NCBI GenBank assembly: GCA_027488865.1
Contig: JAIYAU010000054.1
Coordinates: 1 to 64,000, forward strand
Reading direction: 5' to 3'
Origin: Cytophagaceae bacterium
Lineage (GTDB): Bacteria > Bacteroidota > Bacteroidia > Cytophagales > UBA9547
DNA length: 64,000 nucleotides
A program made the position numbers and the translations under genes. Shown in pieces: positions 56,462-64,000 of this stretch. Within the stretch, counting starts at the first letter, position 1; every line of letters starts with the position of its first letter. Under the pieces are notes generated by a model. The model was given only the letters and a program-made list of their open reading frames with translations, was not told where the DNA came from and did not search any database.

Positions 56462-57925
56462 ATGAAATTTATTCCCATTAAAATCAACATACCTGGCGGA
56501 ATATTATCTCCGGGATATTTTGCCCAAATTGCCTCTTTGGCTCAGAAACATAATATACAAAATGTTTATGTAGGTGAACGCCAAAACCTTATACTACAAA
56601 CAGAGGAACTTACGGTTGAAAAGGTTTATAACGACCTTAAGTTAAATCAAATAGAATACACAACCCAACTACAAAATAATCCCAACATTGTAAGTTCCTA
56701 TGCCGCTGCTACCATTTTTACCGCGGCCAATACCTGGCTTAAAGAAGGTGTTTATAAGGATATTTTGGAAGGATTTGACCATAAGCCAATTTTAAAAGTA
56801 AACATAGTTGATATCACCCAACCATTAATTCCTCTTTTTACGGGTAACCTAAACTTTCTAGCATCGGAAACTCCAAATTTTTGGTATTTATTCTTGGAAC
56901 TACCACAATTTAAATCATTGCAGAAGTGGCCAACCTTGATCTTTTCGAATCATATTGACGAGCTGGTAAAAGAAATTGAACATGAATTTTTTGATAACTC
57001 TTTTAGTACTATAAATCAACTTTATGAAAGAGTAAGTCAAAAATATAAATTCATTACAAAAGACATTGAAAAAGAGGTAGTTCTGCCAAGATTACGATTT
57101 CCTATCTACGAAGGCATGAACAAAATGGGTGAAAAAAATTGGCTTGGTATTTATAGACGAAGTGCGTCCTTCAGCCCGTCTTTAATCATTGCCATTTGCC
57201 AACTTTGTGCTGATACAAAAGTGGGATTATTGTGCTTAACAACTTGGAAAAGCCTTTTAATAAAAGGTATCGAAGAAGAAGACCGCATCAAGTGGGAAAT
57301 GCTTTTAGGCCAATTTGGAGTAAATATTAGGCATGCTGCCGTTGACCTTAATTGGCAATTACCTGATTTAGATGATAAAGCTGCAGAATTAAAATCAACT
57401 TTATCACTCGACTTTGACAAAAAGGACATAAGAACATATGGCCTGAGTTTTGCCCTCAAAACAAGTGATTTAGAAGTATCAGCCTCAGTACTTATTGAGG
57501 AAAAACCACTTCATTCAATATTTGGAAAAAGTCTTATAAATACTTATCGAATAAGTCACACACCTAATTTTCAGCCTAATAATCCTAACTTTGTTGTTTT
57601 TGAAGAGGATGTGGCCAAAAGTGACCTTGCCAAATATATACAACGCTTATGCCGAAAATATTACCAACAACTTCCAGAAAGCAGTTTGATAACTACCGAA
57701 AATTTACAAATTAATCAACTATCTACTAGCGAATTATCTTTGATTTCGAATAAAATTTATCAATGTAAACATTGCCTTACCATTTATGACTCGGCCCTAG
57801 GCGACGAAAGCCAACAAATTGAGCCAGAATCCAATTTTGATTCACTTGATAAATACAATTGTCCCACCTGTGATGCGGCTAAAGAAGAATTTGTATTAGT
57901 AGAAAAACCTATGATTGAATTTTAA
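56462..57925 (+). CDS. Degenerate sulfite/nitrite-reductase-like protein with a C-terminal rubredoxin domain
   Basis: The 487-residue protein starts 9 bp after the nitrate reductase. Residues 1-80 (NIPGGILSPGYFAQIASLAQKH, GERQNLILQ, PNIVSSYAA) and about 210-310 (NWLGIYRRSASFSPSLIIAICQL, LLCLTTWKSLL) match the two ferredoxin-like half domains of nitrite/sulfite reductases. The core between lacks the CxxxxxC and CxxxC siroheme/[4Fe-4S] motifs: only isolated Cys remain. Residues about 433-475 are a full rubredoxin: YQCKHCLTIYDSALGDES and YNCPTCDAAKEEF, with Cys pairs at about 435/438 and 467/470. It thus cannot bind siroheme by the known site but can bind one iron. It probably passes electrons to, or assembles, the nitrate reductase. 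It is soluble with no signal peptide. Confidence 0.8.
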   Translation: MKFIPIKINIPGGILSPGYFAQIASLAQKHNIQNVYVGERQNLILQTEELTVEKVYNDLKLNQIEYTTQLQNNPNIVSSYAAATIFTAANTWLKEGVYKDILEGFDHKPILKVNIVDITQPLIPLFTGNLNFLASETPNFWYLFLELPQFKSLQKWPTLIFSNHIDELVKEIEHEFFDNSFSTINQLYERVSQKYKFITKDIEKEVVLPRLRFPIYEGMNKMGEKNWLGIYRRSASFSPSLIIAICQLCADTKVGLLCLTTWKSLLIKGIEEEDRIKWEMLLGQFGVNIRHAAVDLNWQLPDLDDKAAELKSTLSLDFDKKDIRTYGLSFALKTSDLEVSASVLIEEKPLHSIFGKSLINTYRISHTPNFQPNNPNFVVFEEDVAKSDLAKYIQRLCRKYYQQLPESSLITTENLQINQLSTSELSLISNKIYQCKHCLTIYDSALGDESQQIEPESNFDSLDKYNCPTCDAAKEEFVLVEKPMIEF

Positions 57926-57946
57926 CATCTATTACGATGGTGAGTA

Positions 57947-60900
57947 TTATTCAATTATAAATTTAAATGCATAATATCTACCGTTAGCTGAAACGTTTAA
58001 AATATAAACTCCTTTAGCATAGTCTTTTAAATCCATCTGGTATTTAAAGTTGCCCTCTACAATTGGTAATGTCAATTTATTTAATTGAGAACCTAACACA
58101 CTTACAATTGAAAGGTCAATAATTCCATCGCCAATTGAAAATGCCTGTAATGTGCCCATATTGGCGGAATTAACCGTAAATTGTATATTATCCAGCGTAT
58201 TAATCATCAATGACTTAGCAAGTGAAAAATCAGCTTCTCCTGAAAAATCCACTTGTTTTATTTTGTAATAAACAAATCCTGAAGTCTGTATATCATCTTG
58301 AAAGGAATAGTTTGATAAAGAACTTGTAGTTCCACGGCCATCTACTTGACCAATTACGAAAAAATGAATCCCGTCTGTACTTTTTAAGATTTCAAAATAA
58401 TCATTATTTGTTTCGCTTATTGTTGACCAATTAATAACGGTTTTACCATGGTTGTCATAAAGGCTAAAGTTCATCAGCTCAATAGGTAATATTTCTGGTA
58501 AACAAACCTTCATAATAGTGGGTTGATCGGGTATAACTGAATTGACCCTTAATGTTTGAAATGCCCCAGCAGTAACTGGAAATGGCAATGAATGTACGCC
58601 ACCACCAAACACTACGCAACCCGAACTTTGTAGTATATTAATTCCAGCAGTAGGATAATCATTGTCGGTGCCTCCAAAATAAGAACCAAAAAGTACATTT
58701 TGAGCCGTAGAATCAAATACAGTTAATAAAAAATCATCATTTCCACGGTAGGCATTTCCGTTATACATGTAGGCACTACCGGCTTGATTTACAGCAGAAA
58801 AGCTTACTGGATCCACCAAAAAGCTAGCCATGGAAGCAGTGCCTGAAGCCATACCAAAAACCATAAAAGGTTGGAGATTAGCAGATAATTTAACACCTCC
58901 ATTTTTATGTATGGTGGTATAATCATTTCCTTTGCTATTATCGCTTCCATCTCCTCCTACAAAGGTGGAATATTTCACCGCACTTCCACTTGCATTAAAC
59001 CTTACCAAAAAGCCTTCTCCTGCTACGTTTATGTTGTCCAATGCGTTTAAAAGTGGAAAATCAGTGGAGTTGGTTGTTCCCACAATTACAGACTCACTAC
59101 TGCTTTGGATCAAGTCGATATCAGATCCACAGTCTCTAGCGCTACCACCAAAGTAGGTAAAGAATCCTAACGTTCCTAAGGATGTTAATTTAATTAAATA
59201 AGCATCATCTCCACCAGTAAGATTTGGCCTAAATGAACCCACCGTTCCTTGACCAGCAGAAGAAGTCATTCCTGTCACAAATACCTCACCAGCACCATTT
59301 ACATCTATTCCTTTAGCAATATCATCACCAGTGCCCCCAATGTAAGAGCAATAGCCAAGTGTACCATTATTGTTAATTTTCAATACAAAACCATCATACC
59401 CTCCTTGTGCGGCACTTTTATAAGCTCCTCCCGTACCAAAACCGCTGGACGTTTGCGTCCTTCCTACGATATAGGCATTATCATTTTTATCCAAAGCTAA
59501 ATCAATTGCCCAATCCATTTGTGATGCAGTACCTCCATATAACGTACTGTATAACATGTTATTACCAGCTCCATTTAGTTTTGCATAAAAAATATCATCG
59601 TTGCCATCATTACCTGTTTTTAAAGGTTGTATAGCCGTGGCTGTGGTAGGAAATGGTATAAGATCAACCCTTGATAGTGCCCAAGTATTAAAAGTACCAG
59701 AACCAACTACCGAGGTTATGTTTACCTCCAAGGTGGTGGCATTAACAAATTGAGTTATGGTCCCTGTTAAGGCATTTAACCCATTGTTTAACAATATAGT
59801 AGCACCAAATCCATAAGAAGCTATTGATGCAACATTTACATTCACGGTACCAGTGGCTACTGTTAAATTTGTTATGCTAGTTTCAAGAAAAGTATAAGCA
59901 CCATAAGAAGCTGTGTGACCACTAACACAAATTTCTCCTGCGCTATTAATTAAGATTCCAGTACCCACCTCATTATTGCTGCCACCTAAATAAGAAATAT
60001 AATCAATTGCCGTACCCGCACTATTTAATCTAAAAACATAAGCATCTGTACCACCATTGGCAGTTTTGTCATAACCGTTTGGAGAAGCGTTAATCGGAAA
60101 TGAGTTGTTTGTCCAGCCTGTACCGTACACCCTACCGCTGTTATCAATGCAGGTTGCTTCCAAATAGCCATCATCAGAAGTAGCTGTTCCAATATAAGTT
60201 GACCAAGAAACAGTAAAAGGATCAATTACAAGTTCCTTTGATGGATCATATTTCCCTTGTATTTTAAATCCAATAGTTTTGGCCTCAATTTGATGATAAG
60301 TTACATTTACTGTTTTTTTAACACCATTAATTATTTGATAAGAATAAGGTGCTTTATCAATGAGAGTTCCCCATTTCACATCAATCTCCAGTTCTCCTTT
60401 TGAATTAATGTGTAGTTTATCCACTTGATCATATTCCATTTTGATATTAGAAACTTGCGCATGAGGCTTAAGAATATAATCATATTTTAGTTCACCACCC
60501 TTGTTGTAATATCTTAGATCGATTTTATTGTAGAGCTCTTGATACTCAATTTGTTCAAAACTAGCTACGTCGGTAATAAAATTTTCTGGATTATTTCCTT
60601 TTAAGAAATTAGTAACTGTTGTTTGTTTTGAAATACCAGAAATGTTTACATTGTTCCGACATTCTTTAAATGATATCGAAAAGCCTAAAGTTTCTCTTCG
60701 TTGCTGAGGAGATAAAAATTCGCGTACTCCATCATTATGCACAGCCTGAGCTTCTCTAAAAGCTAAGCGCTGAAACCCAAAACCAATACCCCTGGTACCA
60801 AAATAGGCGTTTCCACAAAAAGCCTTTGAATAAAATTTAACATCCCCTAGTTCGGGATAATTAAAATGTTGAAATCTCTCTAACTGACCTTTGTTTTCAG

Positions 60901-61183
60901 TAAATTTTATATTAGCTTTTAATAAATCTTTAAACCAAAGCTTTTTACCATGGCCGGCAGGTATTGTACTTTTTTCAGTTCTAACACCTATAGTTTTAGA
61001 CTGATTAAAGGTAGAAAGGTTGGACAGGAAAGATTGTTGATATGGAAGATTAGCCTCCATTTGATTCACTTTCAGAATATTATCCTTAAATGAATTATTC
61101 TGCAAACTTGCCCTATCTATTTGTAAAGAAAAAGCAGAAATTAATAATAGAAATAGTAAACTTTGGCGTATAGCTGTTCTCAT
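57947..61183 (-). CDS. SBBP-repeat T9SS type A cargo
   Basis: I start at the ATG at 61183 (a TTG lies 18 bp upstream), giving 1078 residues. A signal peptide is at about 1-20. Residues about 90-300 match the N-terminal domain that begins FTENKGQL and is common ahead of SBBP repeats. Residues about 310-930 are beta-propeller SBBP repeats (FLSYLGGSNNEVGTGILINSAGE, CSYIGGTGDDIAKGIDVNGAGEVFVTGMT, FTYFGGSARDCG). A fibronectin-like segment with SKSTDGIHF follows. The last 75 residues are a T9SS type A signal (GVYILNVSANGRYYAFKFIIE). A non-SBBP insert (ATGTVNVNVASIASYGFG) interrupts the repeats at about residues 430-510. Ligand and role are unknown. Confidence 0.82.
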   Translation of the reverse strand: MRTAIRQSLLFLLLISAFSLQIDRASLQNNSFKDNILKVNQMEANLPYQQSFLSNLSTFNQSKTIGVRTEKSTIPAGHGKKLWFKDLLKANIKFTENKGQLERFQHFNYPELGDVKFYSKAFCGNAYFGTRGIGFGFQRLAFREAQAVHNDGVREFLSPQQRRETLGFSISFKECRNNVNISGISKQTTVTNFLKGNNPENFITDVASFEQIEYQELYNKIDLRYYNKGGELKYDYILKPHAQVSNIKMEYDQVDKLHINSKGELEIDVKWGTLIDKAPYSYQIINGVKKTVNVTYHQIEAKTIGFKIQGKYDPSKELVIDPFTVSWSTYIGTATSDDGYLEATCIDNSGRVYGTGWTNNSFPINASPNGYDKTANGGTDAYVFRLNSAGTAIDYISYLGGSNNEVGTGILINSAGEICVSGHTASYGAYTFLETSITNLTVATGTVNVNVASIASYGFGATILLNNGLNALTGTITQFVNATTLEVNITSVVGSGTFNTWALSRVDLIPFPTTATAIQPLKTGNDGNDDIFYAKLNGAGNNMLYSTLYGGTASQMDWAIDLALDKNDNAYIVGRTQTSSGFGTGGAYKSAAQGGYDGFVLKINNNGTLGYCSYIGGTGDDIAKGIDVNGAGEVFVTGMTSSAGQGTVGSFRPNLTGGDDAYLIKLTSLGTLGFFTYFGGSARDCGSDIDLIQSSSESVIVGTTNSTDFPLLNALDNINVAGEGFLVRFNASGSAVKYSTFVGGDGSDNSKGNDYTTIHKNGGVKLSANLQPFMVFGMASGTASMASFLVDPVSFSAVNQAGSAYMYNGNAYRGNDDFLLTVFDSTAQNVLFGSYFGGTDNDYPTAGINILQSSGCVVFGGGVHSLPFPVTAGAFQTLRVNSVIPDQPTIMKVCLPEILPIELMNFSLYDNHGKTVINWSTISETNNDYFEILKSTDGIHFFVIGQVDGRGTTSSLSNYSFQDDIQTSGFVYYKIKQVDFSGEADFSLAKSLMINTLDNIQFTVNSANMGTLQAFSIGDGIIDLSIVSVLGSQLNKLTLPIVEGNFKYQMDLKDYAKGVYILNVSANGRYYAFKFIIE

Positions 61184-61201
61184 ATTGTTGGTTTTACGCA
61201 A

Positions 61202-61654
61202 AATAAATGAAATTGTTTTGTAAAATCAATTTTGAAAATTTTTCATATATATATGATTTTGAATTAATTACAGTCAATCAAAAATTTTACAATCTCATTA
61301 AAAACGTATTAAATCTTAGTAAAATACAATATAAAAAATTAGACTACTTAATGCATACAGACAGATCAAATCGTTTTTCAAGTGTCATTTAGATGTAAGA
61401 TATTGCATTCAAATTACAAGATTAAGCAGTTTAAACAAATGACTAGTTACCACTAAGCGAAAATCATAACCAAAGGTAAATCACTTATAAAAAATAAAAC
61501 CCTAAAGTTAAAAACATAAGTTTGCTAAAAAATAAACATGATAGTGCAACAGGTTAAGTTTTAATAGATAAACAAAAAATTGTATTTTTTTTATAAAAAA
61601 TAAAATAAAAAATTTAAGAAAGCCCTAAAATTAGAGCTTTCTTACAGTACACTC
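61202..61654. other. 453-bp intergenic stretch
   Basis: Very AT-rich. It holds only the terminator of the downstream stress gene (61605-61644). A 61-codon plus-strand frame at 61207-61392 has atypical composition and no homology I recognise, and is not counted. No RNA structure or other signal was seen. Confidence 0.5.
61605..61644 (-). terminator. Terminator after the general-stress-like gene
   Basis: TAAGAAAGC (61615-61623) pairs with GCTTTCTTA (61636-61644). On the minus strand the stem is followed by a T-rich run (61614-61605). Confidence 0.7.
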
Positions 61655-62140
61655 TTAAATATGTTCTTCTACCATAGCACCATGTCCTTTAAAAAAGCTT
61701 TGCGCTCTTTCTATTTCACTCACATCCCCTTCTACAAATACTAAAAATTTACCTTCCTTGATGTGCTCATGATAAAGCACAGCCACTTCTTTTTTCATTC
61801 CTTTTTCAATCAAAATAGCAACAAGACCGCCACCAATAATCCCAGCGTCAAGACCAGCAAATGCACCAATAAGGGCACCAGCACCAAATAAAAATCCAAG
61901 ACCTGGTATGGCTATGATACTAGCACCTGTTAGTACCCCTAAGGCTGTACCTAATACGGCCCCAACACTAGCACCAGTTTCTTTTACACCCATTTTAGCT
62001 ACTGTGTGCAAATGATCATCTACTATTTCAGCTTGACCTAAAATGGATATCTTTTTAACATCAAAACCCGTTTCTCCGAGTTTTTCAATAGCTTCTACCG
62101 CGTGTTGATGTGTATCGTAAATTCCTACAGTTGCTTTCAT
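61655..62140 (-). CDS. General-stress-protein-17M/YflT-like protein with Gly-rich membrane segment
   Basis: The 161-residue protein starts KATVGIYDTHQHAVEAIEKLGETGFDVKKISILG, the YflT/GsiB-neighbour-type stress domain with a flavodoxin-like beta-alpha unit. Residues about 60-115 are Gly/Ala/Ile-rich and hydrophobic (GASVGAVLGTALGVLTG, GLGFLFGAGALIGAFAG), a paired membrane segment. The C-terminus returns to soluble beta-alpha structure. It is often induced by osmotic or heat stress in relatives; the mechanism is unknown. It stands as a single gene. Confidence 0.75.
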   Translation of the reverse strand: MKATVGIYDTHQHAVEAIEKLGETGFDVKKISILGQAEIVDDHLHTVAKMGVKETGASVGAVLGTALGVLTGASIIAIPGLGFLFGAGALIGAFAGLDAGIIGGGLVAILIEKGMKKEVAVLYHEHIKEGKFLVFVEGDVSEIERAQSFFKGHGAMVEEHI

Positions 62141-62276
62141 TGTTCAATTAAGTTTTGTTTTAGTGTAATATACCCTTTATTATTTCATGATGCTAAGTTC
62201 ATGAAAATAAATAGTTTGTATAATGACAGCCATCATTTCAAATCATGATAATAATCATTTTATGAAACTTCTTTAA

Positions 62277-63158
62277 CTACTCAAATCTTATGTCACATTG
62301 TGGCAATGCAGCTTTAATTCGTGCCTTTTCATCCGCACCTAACTGTGTATTTAAGGCAATAATTGTCTTTATTGACTTTAATTTACTAAGGTTCTTTGGT
62401 AAAGTCTTTAAGGGATTATCAGTTATTAAAAGTAATTCAAGTTTTGGTAACAAACATATTTCTTCTGGCAGCGTCGTGAGCTCATTCTTGGTCAAGATTA
62501 GGGATTTAAGATTTTTTAAATTTTTAATACTTGAAGGCAATGAGCTTAATTTATTATTTTCAAGGTTGATACTATTTAGCTTTGATAACTTACCTAGCGC
62601 AACTCCTAACTTTTCTATTTTATTATCACTAGCATTAAGTATCTCAAGCGATTGTAAGGTATAAAAACTAGGAGGAAGTTCAGTTAGGCCATTTTTATTC
62701 AGTTCAAAAGTCTTTAAATTTTTTAGTTTACCTATCTCCGATGGTAAGGCTACTAACTTATTGTATCCACAATTTAGATAGGTTAGTTTTGATAAATTAC
62801 TAAGCGCATCTGGCAAACTTGTTAATTGATTTTTTTGTGTTTCTAGCCATTCTAAGGTAGAAACATTTTGAATAGCATTACTTAGGGTGGTAAGATTATT
62901 CTGACGCAGATACAGATACTTCAGCTTCTTAAATGAATATATTTCATCAGGTACATTTTTTAGTTTATTATCCCAAAGACTTAGGCGCTCCATATTAACC
63001 ATTTCTTTAATACTAGGCGGAATAGAATCTAGACCTTTACCCCGAAGGTTAAGATAAACTACTTTGTCTTTATTGGCCAAGGCAGACTCCAAAGAATTAA
63101 ACTCTTGAGCATAAATGGCGGATGTGATTAGTGAAACTAATAAAATTAACTTTTTCAT
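62277..63158 (-). CDS. Exported leucine-rich-repeat protein
   Basis: The 293-residue protein has a signal peptide (1-17, IYAQ). About ten LRR units follow, 22-24 residues long, with LxxLxxNxLxxLP spacing (LSLWDNKLKNVPDEI, LYLRQNNLTTL, LNASDNKIEKLG, LNLENNKLSSLP). The repeat consensus resembles the plant-type/SDS22-like bacterial LRR. Repeats occupy most of the protein. LRRs form a curved solenoid for protein binding; no partner is evident. There is no T9SS signal, so it should be periplasmic or exported otherwise. Confidence 0.8.
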   Translation of the reverse strand: MKKLILLVSLITSAIYAQEFNSLESALANKDKVVYLNLRGKGLDSIPPSIKEMVNMERLSLWDNKLKNVPDEIYSFKKLKYLYLRQNNLTTLSNAIQNVSTLEWLETQKNQLTSLPDALSNLSKLTYLNCGYNKLVALPSEIGKLKNLKTFELNKNGLTELPPSFYTLQSLEILNASDNKIEKLGVALGKLSKLNSINLENNKLSSLPSSIKNLKNLKSLILTKNELTTLPEEICLLPKLELLLITDNPLKTLPKNLSKLKSIKTIIALNTQLGADEKARIKAALPQCDIRFE

Positions 63159-63188
63159 AATGATTATTAAAATTTACAGCAATTTATT

Positions 63189-63221
63189 AAAAAAAACGGA
63201 CGACAATAATGCCGTCCGTTT
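63189..63221 (-). terminator. Terminator of the PhoX-like gene
   Basis: AAACGGACG (63194-63202) pairs with CGTCCGTTT (63213-63221) around a 10-nt loop. On the minus strand eight T residues follow. It lies 46 bp after the PhoX-like stop and before the LRR gene. Confidence 0.85.
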
Positions 63222-63266
63222 AAATTCAGTTTAATTCTTAAGCCCCTTCCAAGGGTTGGGACTGTA

Positions 63267-64000
63267 TTATTTAACCAAAACCTTCTGGGTAGAAATACCA
63301 GCCGGGGTAGTTAATCTCACAATGTATAAACCAGAAGTATTTAAGCTAAATGTAGCTGTATTATCTCCTGCCAACAGTTCTTGTGCATTTGAAGCGTATA
63401 CTACTTTACCAGCAGCATCTAACACTTCTACTTTAACAACACCAGCTGCTAAAAGATTAAATTTAATGTTTACCTGACCTTCAGTAGGGTTAGGATATAT
63501 TACAAATTGACCAGCTGCTTCAATTGCCTCAGGCGCTATGCTTGTAACACCACCCAAGTTTTCTTTACGAGCAATTACCAAAGTAGTACTTTTGTTAAAT
63601 ACTATATCTTTGCTTGCAGCGTCTTTTAACACAGCGGTATTAGTACCAGCAGGCTCTTGCATAGAGATAAACATGAATTTGAAATCTGGAGAGAAAGTCA
63701 TCCCAGTTGGCTCTGATCCTTCTGGTGTAGTTGCAAACAACTCAACTTTAGGATTATTTTGCGTATGATCAGGACGTACCATCCAAATGTGATCTTGGCT
63801 ACCATCTTGTAAAACATACATGTTACCACGATCATCAAAAGTAAGGTTATCATTACCAGAACCCCAAGCTTCAGTAGTAGCAGCAGTTTTTGTAACAAAA
63901 GAATAGCTATCGCCACCTACAAAAGTTTCAAATTCCGATACACCATTAGCACCGTTGTCTTTAAATCTATATACACGGTTATTACCTTTTGCAGTGAAGT
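63267..64000 (-). CDS. 3' part of a PhoX-like (DUF839) phosphatase with T9SS type A signal
   Basis: The reading frame is open through the right window end; only about 244 residues are seen. FTAKGNNRVYRFKD, GSGNDNLTFDDRGNMYVLQDG, PEGSEPTGMTFSPDFKFMFISMQEPAG are the Ca/Fe-coordinating PhoX C-terminal motifs. The last 75 residues (FVIYPNPTEGQVNIKFNL, VEVLDAAGKVVYA, GLYIVRLTTPAGISTQKVLVK) form a T9SS type A domain. PhoX hydrolyses phosphate esters outside the cell. The N-terminus with other metal ligands and signal peptide lies beyond the window. An internal ATG at 63821 is not the start. Confidence 0.85.
   Translation of the reverse strand, partial: FTAKGNNRVYRFKDNGANGVSEFETFVGGDSYSFVTKTAATTEAWGSGNDNLTFDDRGNMYVLQDGSQDHIWMVRPDHTQNNPKVELFATTPEGSEPTGMTFSPDFKFMFISMQEPAGTNTAVLKDAASKDIVFNKSTTLVIARKENLGGVTSIAPEAIEAAGQFVIYPNPTEGQVNIKFNLLAAGVVKVEVLDAAGKVVYASNAQELLAGDNTATFSLNTSGLYIVRLTTPAGISTQKVLVK

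Noticed and set aside
61207-61392. 61-codon plus-strand frame
   Set aside because: It lies in very AT-rich DNA, with no promoter, no signal peptide and no recognisable family; probably chance.
1-64000. Insertion sequences, prophage or CRISPR array
   Set aside because: No transposase, integrase, phage structural gene, cas gene or regularly spaced short direct repeats were seen; the repeats present are protein modules.

Overview
The window looks like a chromosomal segment of a Bacteroidota bacterium, probably of the Cytophagales/Sphingobacteriales/Chitinophagales breadth. The DNA is AT-rich. Six proteins or fragments carry type IX secretion (T9SS) C-terminal sorting signals, and there is a PorP/SprF-family protein and two PorE-like envelope proteins. 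Promoters fit the Bacteroidota pattern TTG...TAnnTTTG, and a 30S THX protein gene is present. I see no insertion sequence, prophage, CRISPR array or rRNA. I cannot name the species.

Layout. 1-8.8 kb: a giant secreted adhesin (beta-helix plus tandem Ig-like modules, T9SS type B signal) followed in the same operon by its PorP/SprF-like partner. 8.8-9.7 kb: a non-coding gap holding the fossil of a T9SS type A signal. 9.7-12.2 kb: a coiled-coil protein, zapA, rny (RNase Y) and the 47-aa THX gene. 12.4-18.8 kb (minus strand): nuoM, nuoN, a PurF-type amidotransferase and a POT peptide transporter in one tight run. 19-24.3 kb: an outer-membrane barrel protein, rimO, another barrel, a small membrane protein and PorE-like copy 1. 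24.3-31.8 kb: tRNA-Met, pheA with an aminotransferase and a TerB-like gene, a TPR protein, an acyl-CoA-binding protein with menE and a lipoprotein, and a LysM protein. 31.9-42.8 kb (minus strand): a lamin-tail-domain protein, PorE-like copy 2 with a TPR protein, and a T9SS cargo with a possible lysozyme-like domain. 43-43.6 kb: two very small Cys-rich exported proteins.

43.6-57.9 kb is the most coherent functional unit, a nitrate assimilation island. nirB and nirD (minus strand) diverge from cobA (siroheme methyltransferase). After cobA come an outer-membrane channel, the nitrate ABC importer nrtA-nrtB-nrtC, a single-chain nitrate reductase that carries its own FAD/NAD and [2Fe-2S] modules, and a protein built like a sulfite/nitrite reductase that has lost its siroheme/cluster cysteines and gained a rubredoxin tail. 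Nitrate would enter through the channel and NrtABC, be reduced to nitrite by the fused reductase, then to ammonium by NirBD using siroheme made through CobA. Repeated ATTAAGTAT/TAAGTATA motifs lie in the nirB-cobA divergent region and before the channel gene, and could be binding sites of an unidentified regulator.

57.9-64 kb (minus strand): an SBBP-repeat T9SS cargo, a general-stress-like protein, a leucine-rich-repeat protein and the 3' part of a PhoX-like phosphatase cut by the window end. All functions are inferred from reading motifs; no database search was run.
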